Shown: positions 54,101-63,166 of the stretch, piece by piece | Numbering within the stretch: position 1 is the first letter of the stretch | How the letters are laid out: every line of letters begins with the position of its first letter | Source: Chthoniobacteraceae bacterium | GTDB taxonomy: Bacteria; Verrucomicrobiota; Verrucomicrobiia; Chthoniobacterales; Chthoniobacteraceae | Direction of reading: 5' to 3' | DNA: 64,000 nucleotides | Assembly (NCBI GenBank): GCA_028293625.1 | Contig: JAQGOL010000031.1 | Coordinates: 1-64,000, forward strand | Position numbers and translations under genes: made by a program | Notes under the pieces: generated by a model | What the model saw: the letters and a program-made list of their open reading frames with translations, nothing else | Told to the model about the DNA's origin: nothing | The model's database searches: none

Positions 54101-56543
54101 CTGTGGCGAAGCGAGCATTACCCACTTCGTCGTAAGTGGCCGTGGTGGTGCGGCCGAGTGGGGCATTCGTGCGGACGACATGGCCGTTGATGTCAAATTC
54201 GCTGCTGAAGGTATTCTGGAGCGGGTCCGTCGTGGACTTCAGCCAGCCCAACTCGGTGTAAGTAAAGGTAGTGGATTGGTTGGTGGCGTCGGTCTTGGAT
54301 TGTAGAAATCCGGTGTCCTGGAAATAGAAGAATTTCGTGATGCTGAGATTGTCAGCGGAGTAATTGGCGTCCCGGCTGGTTTTGACAAGCCCGCGCGAAT
54401 CGTAGGCGTAGGTGGTCAGCAGTCCGAGATTGTCTTCCTGGCTAAGGAGGTTGGCGTGCGAGTCGTAGATATAACGGTTTTCCCAGTCGGCCACCTCACC
54501 CGTGACTCGCGGGCGGATATCTTTGAGCGGGCGATTGAGCAAGGCAGCAAGACCTGCGGGATCGGTCAGCCGGCCATTTGCTCCCAACGCATCGGTGGGT
54601 TTCGCATAGACCCATCGCCACACATTGCCGAGGGCATCGGTCTTCTGGAGAAGATTGGCCCGTTCATCGTAAGCATCGAAGGTGGTAATCGAGCCAAGCG
54701 GCTCGGTCTGGCGCTTCATTACGCCCACGATCGGAATGGCGCTGCCAAAAGCGTCCTTGTCACCAGCGGAATAGAACTCATAGAGAAAGGTGTTCCCAAG
54801 CGGGTCGGCCCTTGAAACGACGTGCCCCTTGCGATCGAAGCCCTCCATCCATTTGAAGCCGTCGCCGTCAGTGCGGGTAATCTGGCGTGAAGCGGGAATG
54901 CCGTATTGATAGGAGGTGGCGCGACCGCTGCCATCGGCCTCGGTCGTCTTACGGCCATATTTGTCGTAAACGACCGTCACATCGGCGATCCCGCGCGGAT
55001 TGGTCATCTGACTGAGAAGGCTATTCGGGCCACCGTGGACGGCGGTCCAGGTTGTGCTGAGCGGCGGGGTGGAAGTATAGTCGGCCGGGCCGGCGTGAAA
55101 GAAGGTGGAAAGCCTGTTCTCAGCGTTGTAAGTAAAGGTCGCAGTCCAGCCGAGGGCGGTTACCGAGGTAAGCTGGTTCTGGGCGTTATAGTAAAATTTC
55201 CATGCCGTTCCGGCGGTGTCTGTCACGGTATCAAGCAACCCTTGATTGGGTTCGTAGGAGAGCGTGACAACGTTGCCGTTGAAATCGCGGATCTCCTTGA
55301 GTTTGCCGGCAAGCAAAGGGTCGGCGGTATTGCTGGGATGGTAAAAGCGGTAGATGGTACGGTCTGGAGTGATCCAGATCATGTAATCGGCCGTCGCTGG
55401 ATCATCCGCCAGTTCGCCGCGATACTCGCCATGGGTCGGTTTGTATTGACCAGATTGACGTTGCCACGTTTCCAGGCTGCCGTCCCAGAGCAGGAGCCCG
55501 ATGTAGCCACCACTACCAACCAGGAAGGTACTGCCCGGAATGAGCCGGGTCTGAAAAGAGTGCCGCCATCCGGAGCCGAGCACCGCGTCGGCCTCAAACA
55601 TATTGGTGCCGCCTTCAAGGGCCTGACAATTATAAGCGATACCGCTATTGTAGCCGACCCGGAATTCAAAGGGGAGACCGGCGGTGGCGCGGCTGAACAA
55701 AGTGCGCTGCCAGGTAAATCCACCCCCGAGAGGAGCCATGGCATCGCGACCCTGGTTTTTTTGAGAATCAAAGAGCGACTGCTCTCCCTGCTTGTCCGTT
55801 TCGGGATAGGTGATGGTTCCCGTGCCCGCCGTCACGGCCGGGTCCGTTCCGGTAGGCGGCGTGGCGGCAAAGTTCTTGAGATTATCGGAGGCGAGGGTCG
55901 AATAACCGAGCTTGTAATACCCCTTCAAGCCAGCCAAGGCGGGTGGGATGTCGCGCAACCGGTTCAAATTGACGCTGGCCGCACTCAATACGGTCTGAAA
56001 AATGGATACCTCCTGCACTTCACCCCAGAATTTCTCCTTTCCTTTGAACCCACCGATGGAAACGCCGTCGGTAGTGGCGGTGGTGCCGATGTTTTGCGGA
56101 GAAGGAGTCAGGGCGCGTCCGTCAACGTAGGGAGTGTAGCTGGTGCCGCTGCGAACAACGGCAAGGTGATACCAGCGATCCAGATAAGGCCGTTCGACCA
56201 GTACGATGGGCGCCAGCGCCGCCGTGCCTTGGGCCGAAAATTCAAGATTGCCGGTTGAGATATTGAAATAAAAACGCCACGCGTGTGGCTGCGTCCAATC
56301 CCCGGTCTTGCGGTTGGCTAGGATCGTCATGTTTTCACTCAGCAACGTCCCGCTCGGAATCGAAATCTTGACCCAAGCCATGACGGTGAACGCGTTAGCG
56401 CTCGTCTTCCAACTCAGGTCGCCATTCGTGTCCGCGATCTCGATGCGGACCGTATCGCTCGCTTTGTCAGAAAAGGTGGCGGCCCTGGCGCAAACGCCTA
56501 GTCCGCAAACCGCAAAAACGAGAAACAAGATCCGGATGCTCAT
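51180..56543 (-). CDS. Giant LamG / RHS-repeat protein with C-terminal LysM
   Basis: I chose the ATG at 56543, which starts a signal peptide (MSIRILFLVFAVCGLGVCAR); an upstream frame adds 14 residues. Of 1787 residues, about 25-230 form a LamG/concanavalin-like domain (NAFTVMAWVKI, RWYHLAVVRSGTSYTPYVDG). About 300-1460 are RHS/YD repeats (YDELGRLTT, YDANGNEVT, YDNNDNVLSVTRID), ending in the conserved core FMRARYYLADAGVFLSVDP. The part after the core, normally a toxin tip, is 290 residues. It contains a hydrophobic Gly/Ala stretch and ends in a LysM domain (TIRAGDTLSSIAARYGTTVA) with a Ser/Thr/Lys tail. LysM binds peptidoglycan or chitin. I see no toxin motif or immunity gene beside it. Confidence 0.85.
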   Translation of the reverse strand: MSIRILFLVFAVCGLGVCARAATFSDKASDTVRIEIADTNGDLSWKTSANAFTVMAWVKISIPSGTLLSENMTILANRKTGDWTQPHAWRFYFNISTGNLEFSAQGTAALAPIVLVERPYLDRWYHLAVVRSGTSYTPYVDGRALTPSPQNIGTTATTDGVSIGGFKGKEKFWGEVQEVSIFQTVLSAASVNLNRLRDIPPALAGLKGYYKLGYSTLASDNLKNFAATPPTGTDPAVTAGTGTITYPETDKQGEQSLFDSQKNQGRDAMAPLGGGFTWQRTLFSRATAGLPFEFRVGYNSGIAYNCQALEGGTNMFEADAVLGSGWRHSFQTRLIPGSTFLVGSGGYIGLLLWDGSLETWQRQSGQYKPTHGEYRGELADDPATADYMIWITPDRTIYRFYHPSNTADPLLAGKLKEIRDFNGNVVTLSYEPNQGLLDTVTDTAGTAWKFYYNAQNQLTSVTALGWTATFTYNAENRLSTFFHAGPADYTSTPPLSTTWTAVHGGPNSLLSQMTNPRGIADVTVVYDKYGRKTTEADGSGRATSYQYGIPASRQITRTDGDGFKWMEGFDRKGHVVSRADPLGNTFLYEFYSAGDKDAFGSAIPIVGVMKRQTEPLGSITTFDAYDERANLLQKTDALGNVWRWVYAKPTDALGANGRLTDPAGLAALLNRPLKDIRPRVTGEVADWENRYIYDSHANLLSQEDNLGLLTTYAYDSRGLVKTSRDANYSADNLSITKFFYFQDTGFLQSKTDATNQSTTFTYTELGWLKSTTDPLQNTFSSEFDINGHVVRTNAPLGRTTTATYDEVGNARFATDAKLQQSESQYDGSNLRVWAKDRAGSVATSTYNNRSLAASGTSPLVPISQVTGAPQLQNITTSRTYDEAGRLLREFDPNGNYTEHSYDANGNEVTTRDRLGRLSRRQYDRLNRATVEIDPLGNTCTSSYDESGRLLSVTNPKGATSRNEYDGRGRLKKWTDPMGQAWIYQYDGVGNILDIEDALHGHYVMTYDVRGLRLTEKNQDQLVWTYTYDELGRLKTEVEPTGITRTLYYDAAGRLFYAQFSTGRQSLLSYDNNDNVLSVTRIDGQTGQSTATNLGYDVLDRPYSSTDAFGQTVGYAYDALGRLTTLTYPGNRPLSQEFDNLGRLVRQSTAANWGGHVLTYQWDKEGRLTSQTYPNGISRTATYDELGRQTALGYTDGKGTPATADDSVLIALNYAYDRNGNQTSAREKGLLSYPFPAVHDETSVYTAAGRLKTRSDAADSTGAKNWTYEFKKADGSESFNLSKATCPIIGSLSLTYDEDNRTTKLLFDPPATTPPGQVPALKAQVLNRYDALGRRISRTLTTGTGATAATTETRYVLSLTGGMERILADTTSTNQITALYLHGPDLAVKVDPADPAKITCYHADCSGNIVRLTDKDRAATAEYAYSDYGRPYTAFTTADSNSYRFVGSQGVMEEPLIPGLYFMRARYYLADAGVFLSVDPVKNIGPGWKPEAYGYGNENPSRYSDVDGQFAQAVIFSSIAVIGTTAKMNYDMLTFLATDGVAGRSYSVSQVIGNSVGAAASGALSSLAAPLALEGFAAFAANGLAGYAGVAVARGLTSGLGGENEQSLAEDIVDSLGESVIGVGIETGTVGIRGRVGLKTWNTKAFAHAAYNTEKAVAGGIAMSTVSTIRGITSSYSTASAGKIAQSTSLTNSTIKSGPSISVQTTTLPTIGASTYTIRAGDTLSSIAARYGTTVATLASTNGISNPNLIQAGGSLKISTGSGGSSATKPGSAASTGATTKSGATKSK

Positions 56544-56930
56544 AAAAGTTCTGCTGTTTTTGTAGCCAAATGTCGAAAACGACAACGCATAAAGGTTAAA
56601 TCAACGAGCGTTGCACAGATCATTCTAAACTCCGAGAGACATTCTCGCGGGTTCCACATCGGCCTGTTAGGTAGTTTTTGCCGCTTCGATTAAAATATTT
56701 TGATAACTTCAAACGCGGCGATTAATACCCGTACATGGATAATGTGCTACTTTGGCTTTGGGAAAACGTTGTAATTGCGGGGCCATCCGAAAGCATGAGC
56801 GACTCCAGCGTCCGCTTCTGGAAGCTTGAAGTCAGCGCCCTTGCTGCGATGTGGTCGCTGGGCCGAAATGAGACCGCGAAGAAAGCAATTCTTTCTAAAA
56901 AGTGATGCGGCATGCTGAGATCGCGCCGCT
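56544..56930. other. Divergent intergenic region
   Basis: These 387 bp lie between the minus-strand RHS gene and the plus-strand beta-helix gene. Apart from a small plus-strand frame at 56735, they contain an AT-rich stretch near 56690-56730 (AAAATATTTTGATAA) that could serve as promoter. No repeat or RNA gene is recognised. Confidence 0.4.
56735..56905 (+). CDS. Possible 56-residue protein
   Basis: An ATG at 56735 opens MDNVLLWLWENVVIAGPSES and continues with SVRFWKLEVSALAAMWSLGR to a stop after AILSKK. Composition is protein-like (Trp- and Leu-rich, balanced charges), but I see no ribosome-binding site and know no family. It ends 25 bp before the longest possible start of the beta-helix gene. 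Confidence 0.25.
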   Translation: MDNVLLWLWENVVIAGPSESMSDSSVRFWKLEVSALAAMWSLGRNETAKKAILSKK

Positions 56931-59900
56931 GTGCAAAAAACAGCTCGTGCTACGCGGAAAAAGCGAATTCGTATCAGCTCTTTGCTTGCAAGCGTTGTTC
57001 ACGCTGTGGGACTCTTCGCCGCCTTGAATTCCCGTTTATACCTTCTACCCCCGATGTTAATTGAATGCCTTGAGGCGCGCATTGCTCCGGCGACAATTGT
57101 CGTAACGAGCGTGGCCGACGCCGGAACCGGTTCTTTGCGCCAGGCGATCATCGATGCCAACCAGGCGCAGGGAGGCGATGAAATCATTTTTGACCTGCCA
57201 ACCGCTGGCAGCCACACGATTGTTTTGCATAGCGCTCTGCCTGTGATCAGCGACCTGTTGAAGCTCATTGCGCCGGCTTTCGAATACGCCAATCCACCGA
57301 CTATCGTGCTTGATGGGAGTCATGCCGGAGCTGCGGATGGATTGGTCATCGCAGCGAATGGTTGCAGCATTCAGGGGCTGATTATCCACAGCTTCAGCGG
57401 CCACGGAATTCTCATCAGCGGCAACGAAAACCAGATTGGTGGAAACTACATCGGCCTTGAAGCGAGCGGCGATGCTGCGGGCCCCAACGGCGGCGACGGC
57501 ATTTTCATCACCGGCGACCGCAACCAAATCGGCGGCGACGGTGCCTATAACTCGCCGCATGCCAACCGCATCTCCGGCAACGCGGGTAACGGTCTGCACC
57601 TCAGTGGAACGGCTTCGGCTAATCAGGTGATGGGCAATTTCATCGGGACGGATCGCACCGGGCAAATCGCCCTTGGCAATGAGATCGGCATTCTGATTGA
57701 CGGGACGAGTAGCGGAAACATCATCGGCGGGAATGGGAGCTCGACCGCAGCGAACTCTGTCGAGGGTAATCGAGGTGTGGGCATCAAGATTCACAGCCCG
57801 GGCGCGGCGAACACGATTCAGGGCAACCGCATCGGCTTCCATCATGTGTTTCAAGGCGAAATGGCGGTCGCCAATGGAAGCGATGGGCTCCAAATAATCG
57901 ATGCCATCGGCGCGACGATTTCCAATAACCAAATCGCCGGAAACTTGGGCAGCGGAATCACGCTGCGCGGCGGTTCTGGAAACACCATTTTCGACAACGG
58001 GATCGGATACAACGATTTCTCTTCGCTAACCATCGGCAACGCGAGCGATGGCCTGCAAATCGAGAACTCATCCGGCAACATTCTCAGGGGCAACATCGTC
58101 GGCGGCAACGGCGGAAATGGGATCGTCGTCAGAGGTGCGGCGTCGGATGGCAATCGGCTCACCGGCAACTACGTGGGTACCGATTCGTTCGGTGCGAAAA
58201 TTTTTGGAAACAAGGGAGACGGCATTCTCATCGATGGCGCCACTGACACGATCATCGGTACGGCCGAACCGACCGATCCGACTCGAAACTACATCGCTCT
58301 CAATCATGGCAGCGGCATCCACCTCTCCGGCGGCGCCAGTGGCACGAAAGTCTGGGGAAATTACGTCGGTTTCGGGCGCTTTGGCGATGGGATCGGCGGC
58401 AATGCCTTGCATGGCATCTTTATCGATGGCGCGGACCACAGCACGATTGGCATCCACTCGCCAAACGGCAATGGCGACAACGCCATCGCGTTTAGCGGCC
58501 TTGACGGCATCCGGATTGAAGGCGCGAACAGCATTGGCAATGTGATCGCGGCCAATCACATCGGCATGGATCCTTTCAGCTCCGCCTCGGGTTCGTATTA
58601 TGGCAATCTGGGCAACGGCATCTCGATCCTGGGGGCACCGGGCACAGAGATTGGCGGCGGACTCGCCGGCGAGGGAGCCTATCCCGATGGAAACGGGATC
58701 ATGAACAGCCATGGACATGGGATTCTCGTCACGGGCGCGGCGGCTCGGGACATCATCATCCGCGGCAATCAAATCGCGAGCAACGGGCTGGATGGAATCC
58801 ATGTCAGCGCGGATGCCGCCGGGAAGCTGACCGTCGGATCCCTGACGGCAAACAACGTCGTTTCAGGAGGCATTGCCATCGCCGCACCGCGGGCTCTGAC
58901 GGTCAGCGATGCCAGCGTCCTGGAGGGTGGCAATCATCTCGAGGAGACCGTTAGCTTTATGCGGTTTGTCGTGCGCCTGAGTGAGCCGTCCGATGCGCCA
59001 GTCAGCGTCGCGTATTCCACCGCTGATGACACAGCCAACGCGGCCAGCGATTATAGCGCGCTCTCCGGCACATTGGTTTTCGCACCTGGCGAAACGCAGA
59101 AGCTACTTGATGTGGCGATCACGGCTGACCGGCTGCACGAGCTGTCGGAAACATTCTTTTTGAACGTTATGAACGCCAGCGGTGCGGCCATCGCCGACGG
59201 CCAGGGCGTCGGCACCATCCAGGACGATGACCTTGCCGGTGCGACGCCATCGCTGACGATCGCGGCAACTTCGGCGGCCGAGGACAGCCTGGCGGGTGTT
59301 GTGTTTACGGTGCAGCTCTCGTTTACTCCGCAACAGTCCGTCACGGTCGATTATTCCACGGTCCAGGGCAGTGCTTTGCCCGGCGCGGACTACCGTGAAA
59401 CCGTCGGCACCCTGGTGTTTCAACCCGGCGAGTTTTCCAAGACGATCATCGTCCCGCTTGTCAACGACTCGCTCAAGGAGTCCAACGAGTCTTTTGCGGT
59501 GCGGCTCACCAACGCGAACGGCACCATCATTGGCACCGATCTCGCCGTCGCCACTATCTTCAACGACGATCTGGCCGACGCCACGCCCACCATCAGCGCC
59601 AATGGACGAGCCGCTCGATGGACCGATGTGGACGGGGATCTCGTCACGGTGAAGGTGAGCAAAGGCCGGTTGGATGCCGCCGATTTCACTCTCGTTCCCG
59701 CAGGCGCACTTGGCGGTTTTGAGTTCCCGGAGCTTCGGCTCACCAATGCGCGGCTTGCCGGCGCCAATATCACCATTTCCGCGCACCCGCAGGATGTCGA
59801 CGGCGACGGGGACAAGGACGGGAATCGTTTGGTCAATGTCGGAGTGATCGACGCGACGGGTGTCGATCTTGGTGCCGTGCGCATCGCGGGCGCTCTCGGC

Positions 59901-60728
59901 CAGATTAAAGCCGGGGATTGGATCGCCAGCATGCCTGCTTTGAAGAGTTTGGCTGTCGAGTCGCTTGGCCAGTTCGCGGATTCGAGCGAGCTGCCGGCGG
60001 ATGTAATGTTGCGCAGTGAGCTCGCAGGGAAACTCGGCAAACTCCTCGTAAAGGGAAGCTTCGATCACGCAGCGTTCATCGTGAGCGGGGACATCGGTTT
60101 CGTCCACGTGAAGCAGTCGCTGGTCAATGGCAGCATTGTGAGCAGCGGGGCCATAAAAACGCTCACCATTGACGGCGATTTAAGGAACGGAGCAGTTCGT
60201 GCGGCCACGACGATTGGCGCGGTGACCATCGGCGGCGATTTGGTTGGCGATGAGGAAAATCCCGCACGGCTTACAGCAGCCGGAGGCGTGCCAGCCTACG
60301 GTGCACCCGCCCTCACGATCAAAAGTCTGCACGTTGGTGGCAGTGTGCAATTCGCCGAGATTCTCGCCGGCTATGATGGCGGCGCGCCGGTGCGGGGCGA
60401 TGTGGCCATCGGGCCGGTGACGGTGCGCGGCGACTGGTTCGCGTCGAGTCTCATCGCCGGGATCGATCGCGGCGCGGATGGAAAGTTCGGCACTTCAGAT
60501 GACGCGATCCTTAGCGCGCAAACGGACACTTTATCCCGGCTCGCGGCAATCACCATCCGCGGCGCAGTGCGCGCCACCGACGCGGCATCCTCGTTTGCCT
60601 TTTCCGCGGAGACGATTAGTGCGTTCAAGCTTGGGGCAACGGCCGTGCCGCTCACCCGGTTTCTCGACGATCTTTTCGCCGGGCCCAGCTTCGACCTCCA
60701 CGTCCGCGAGTTCGCCGCAGAACCTTAA
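56931..60728 (+). CDS. Giant beta-helix / Calx-beta surface protein, LEPR-XLL type
   Basis: This is 1265 residues from a GTG at 56931; an ATG at 57054 (MLIECLEARIAPATIV) is an alternative and lies at the LEPR-XLL-like motif. Neither has a clear ribosome-binding site. The Lys/Arg-rich leader followed by a hydrophobic stretch supports the longer form as a signal. Residues about 58-650 form a right-handed parallel beta-helix (SLRQAIIDANQAQGGDEIIF; repeated N-x-I-x-GN and GNGxxIDGA turns), as in polysaccharide lyases and adhesins. Two Calx-beta domains follow (about 655-886: SVAYSTADDTANAASDYSAL, VTVDYSTVQGS). The last 370 residues repeat the C-terminal module of the protein at 2650-6561. Adhesion or glycan binding is inferred. 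Confidence 0.8.
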   Translation: MQKTARATRKKRIRISSLLASVVHAVGLFAALNSRLYLLPPMLIECLEARIAPATIVVTSVADAGTGSLRQAIIDANQAQGGDEIIFDLPTAGSHTIVLHSALPVISDLLKLIAPAFEYANPPTIVLDGSHAGAADGLVIAANGCSIQGLIIHSFSGHGILISGNENQIGGNYIGLEASGDAAGPNGGDGIFITGDRNQIGGDGAYNSPHANRISGNAGNGLHLSGTASANQVMGNFIGTDRTGQIALGNEIGILIDGTSSGNIIGGNGSSTAANSVEGNRGVGIKIHSPGAANTIQGNRIGFHHVFQGEMAVANGSDGLQIIDAIGATISNNQIAGNLGSGITLRGGSGNTIFDNGIGYNDFSSLTIGNASDGLQIENSSGNILRGNIVGGNGGNGIVVRGAASDGNRLTGNYVGTDSFGAKIFGNKGDGILIDGATDTIIGTAEPTDPTRNYIALNHGSGIHLSGGASGTKVWGNYVGFGRFGDGIGGNALHGIFIDGADHSTIGIHSPNGNGDNAIAFSGLDGIRIEGANSIGNVIAANHIGMDPFSSASGSYYGNLGNGISILGAPGTEIGGGLAGEGAYPDGNGIMNSHGHGILVTGAAARDIIIRGNQIASNGLDGIHVSADAAGKLTVGSLTANNVVSGGIAIAAPRALTVSDASVLEGGNHLEETVSFMRFVVRLSEPSDAPVSVAYSTADDTANAASDYSALSGTLVFAPGETQKLLDVAITADRLHELSETFFLNVMNASGAAIADGQGVGTIQDDDLAGATPSLTIAATSAAEDSLAGVVFTVQLSFTPQQSVTVDYSTVQGSALPGADYRETVGTLVFQPGEFSKTIIVPLVNDSLKESNESFAVRLTNANGTIIGTDLAVATIFNDDLADATPTISANGRAARWTDVDGDLVTVKVSKGRLDAADFTLVPAGALGGFEFPELRLTNARLAGANITISAHPQDVDGDGDKDGNRLVNVGVIDATGVDLGAVRIAGALGQIKAGDWIASMPALKSLAVESLGQFADSSELPADVMLRSELAGKLGKLLVKGSFDHAAFIVSGDIGFVHVKQSLVNGSIVSSGAIKTLTIDGDLRNGAVRAATTIGAVTIGGDLVGDEENPARLTAAGGVPAYGAPALTIKSLHVGGSVQFAEILAGYDGGAPVRGDVAIGPVTVRGDWFASSLIAGIDRGADGKFGTSDDAILSAQTDTLSRLAAITIRGAVRATDAASSFAFSAETISAFKLGATAVPLTRFLDDLFAGPSFDLHVREFAAEP

Positions 60729-60853
60729 TTCCACACTCGCCGGACCGATCAGCCGGCAGTGGAGCGACCGGCGCATGGGATTAGGGCCTATATGGGCCAA
60801 AGAGCGAAGCGCCAAACGAGACTCAAGGACGCATAGAGGCTTTCAATCTTTTT

Positions 60854-61759
60854 GTGAACACTCCTGACCGAACGACCGCGGCCGCATTTCCACGCTATGC
60901 CGCCGGCAAGGTGATCGCTGATAACGCCTCCCTCCAATGGCCGGGGCTTTACGTGCGGCGTTATCGGTTTCCACGCGTCGTGGATCGGTTCCTCGTGCCT
61001 GCCACGCCTGACCCTTTGATTTCCTGCGGTCTTGCTGGGGCGGCGGAGTTCCGTGAGCGCGAGTTTGGCGATACCTGGGTGACGCGACAGATCGGGCGCG
61101 GTGACATCTTTGTCACCCGCTCGAAGACGCCCTACGAAGTGAGCCACAGTTCGCGCGTTGGCGAAGAGCTTGAAATCATTCAAATCCACGTCGCGGTCGA
61201 TCACTGGCTTGCTTCCCTGGAAACCGTCTACCCGGGAAAGGGGGAACAAGTGGAAGTGATCGACTTTTTCGGGCGCAATGCAGCGCTCGCGTACCTCTGT
61301 TTTGCGTGCGCCGAGATGCTTTCCTCAGGAACGCTCGGAAAGTCCAAACGCATCGCTGATTTCACGCAGCTTATCGCTTCATTTCTCGCGGAAAAATACA
61401 CGGACGCCACCTCCGAGAAACCCGACTTCCGTGGCGGCTTGCCAATCCGGCAGCTTCGCAAGGTGGAGGATCATGTGCGCGAGCATCTCGAGGAGGAAAT
61501 TTCCGTCGAGGCGCTGGCACAACTGGTGAAACTGAGCCCGTTCCATTTTTCCCGGGAGTTCAAGCAGGCAACCGGAATGACGCCGTTGCAGTTCGTCACC
61601 CGCGAGCGAATCACGCGCGCCCAGCAGTTTATCCGGGAAACCTCCCGCAGTCTCATCGATATCGCCCTGGAGGTCGGTTACACGAGCCCAAGTCATTTTG
61701 CGAAAGTCTTTCGGCGCGTGACTGGAGTGAGACCGACGGAGTTCCGCAGCACCCTCTAG
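60854..61759 (+). CDS. AraC-family transcriptional regulator
   Basis: This 301-residue protein starts at GTG 60854 (MNTPDRTTAAAFPRYAAGKV). The N-terminal 190 residues are a cupin-like effector domain. The C-terminal 100 residues are the double helix-turn-helix of AraC/XylS: VEALAQLVKLSPFHFSREFK, ATGMTPLQFV, then IDIALEVGYTSPSHFAKVFR and VTGVRPTEFR. Length and end are normal. The broken MFS gene downstream on the same strand is a plausible former target (inference), since AraC regulators of this type often sit beside efflux genes. Confidence 0.85.
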   Translation: MNTPDRTTAAAFPRYAAGKVIADNASLQWPGLYVRRYRFPRVVDRFLVPATPDPLISCGLAGAAEFREREFGDTWVTRQIGRGDIFVTRSKTPYEVSHSSRVGEELEIIQIHVAVDHWLASLETVYPGKGEQVEVIDFFGRNAALAYLCFACAEMLSSGTLGKSKRIADFTQLIASFLAEKYTDATSEKPDFRGGLPIRQLRKVEDHVREHLEEEISVEALAQLVKLSPFHFSREFKQATGMTPLQFVTRERITRAQQFIRETSRSLIDIALEVGYTSPSHFAKVFRRVTGVRPTEFRSTL

Positions 61760-62001
61760 TTTTACTCCATAAGAGCCACCCTTCGCTTCGGAGGGCGCGG
61801 CGAATCTGCCGGTACGCATGTAAGCCTGCGGCCAATCTCCGAGGCTCCGGGACAAGGCAACGGTGGCATCGTTCGGAGCAGAGAGGAGGCATTGGCTTCT
61901 TTCACCGCAAGAATGCGTCAGGCGGCGCAGGACCGCGCGAGAAGCCTCGCATTTGATGCCCCATAGTCGTGCCACGCCCTGGAAAGTTCGGGTGCGAGAC
62001 A

Positions 62002-62860
62002 ATGAGAAAATTTACAATGAATAATCCAATAAACGTCAGCCCCAGGGTGACGAATGGCAGCGACGATATTACCAAATCCGAACGCCCGAGATGGAGTGCA
62101 GTATTTGCAATGGCGCTTTGCGTCGCGGTCCTGATCGCGTCCGAGTTCATGCCGGTGAGTCTTCTCAGCCCGATCGCCCACGATCTTGGGCTCACTGAGG
62201 GCCAGGCAGGCCAGGCAATCGCGATCTCCGGCATCTTTGCGGTGCTCACCAGCCTCTTCATCACCGTAATCGCAGGGCGATTAGACCGGCGGATCGTGCT
62301 GATCGTTTTTACCAGCCTCATGGTATTCTCCGGGGTGGTGGTAGCCTTCGCGCCCAACTACCTGACGCTGATGGCGGGACGCGCGCTGCTTGGTGTCACG
62401 ATCGGCGGATTCTGGTCGATGTCCGCCGCCATGATCATGCGACTGGTTCCTGCGGAGTCTGTTCCACGGGGGCTGGCGATCATTTACGCCGGCAACGCAC
62501 TTGCCTCGGCCATCGCTGCTCCAATGGGCAGTTATCACGGCGGCGCTCCTTGTCGTGTGGGGAATCCTTAGCACGGCAGCCCCGGTCGCATGGTCGACAT
62601 GGCTGACACGGACACTTCCGGAGGACGCGGAGGCGGGCGGTGGCCTCATGGTCGCGATCATTCAGCTCGGGATCACCGTGGGGGCGGCGGGCGGCGGAGT
62701 AGTATTCGATTCGCTGGGCGGTAGCGTTACTTTCCTTGGAAGTGCGGGCATCCTTGTTCTGTCTGGTTTGGTTGCTCTCGTTGCCAGGAATGTGTCGACA
62801 CGCCAGCCAGTGCGCGAGGGCTCCCGCCAGCCCCGGAAGGCGCTTTTGGCAGTTGGCTGA
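62002..62860 (+). pseudogene. MFS efflux transporter with central deletion
   Basis: From the ATG at 62002, 190 residues match the first half of a DHA1/NepI-like MFS carrier: SAVFAMALCVAVLIASEFMP, RLDRRIVLIVFTSLMVFSGV and GRALLGVTIGGFWSMSAAM. The frame breaks near 62526, after APMGSY. In the next frame the end of such a carrier continues: WAVITAALLVVWGILSTAAP, LPEDAEAGGGLMVAII and GSAGILVLSGLVALVAR. Roughly three to four central helices are missing at the junction. The product cannot be a normal transporter. The N-terminal half still has intact codons, so the event may be recent. Confidence 0.75.
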
Positions 62861-62924
62861 CCTTTATGTGCCGGAACAAGCCTGTCATCATGAAACCCGC
62901 CGGCCAGTATACTCCCGCCCCAAC

Positions 62925-63100
62925 AAGTTTGGTGCAGCCTCCTCGTATTCAGTGCTGCGGTCGATTTTTTAGGCACCAGACCATTTGTCGATAGCTCTCG
63001 GATTGGCGTTCTTGGGATTTGCGGCAGCGGGAGCTTGTCATCAGCGCGGCCACGATTGACCCGCGAATGAAAGCCATCAAGCACGTGCCGGGGCGGTCGT
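62925..63100 (+). pseudogene. Alpha/beta-hydrolase fragment
   Basis: One frame reads AVDFLGTRPFVDSSRIGVLG and ICGSGS; after a one-base shift it continues FVISAATIDPRMKAI. This is the nucleophile-elbow region of a dienelactone-hydrolase/DUF1100-like protein, with G-x-C-x-S in ICGSGSF-type form. The start and end of the gene are absent. It lies between the broken MFS gene and the broken RND pump. Confidence 0.6.
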
Positions 63101-63166
63101 AAACCCGAAACCATGGAGCCCGCCGGCGGCTGCCCCGAACGCAGCGAGCAAATAGACCACAACACG

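Noticed and set aside
54906-56258. A 450-codon plus-strand frame within the RHS region
   Set aside because: Gly/Arg-rich antisense shadow of the LamG/RHS coding sequence, without any recognisable motif.
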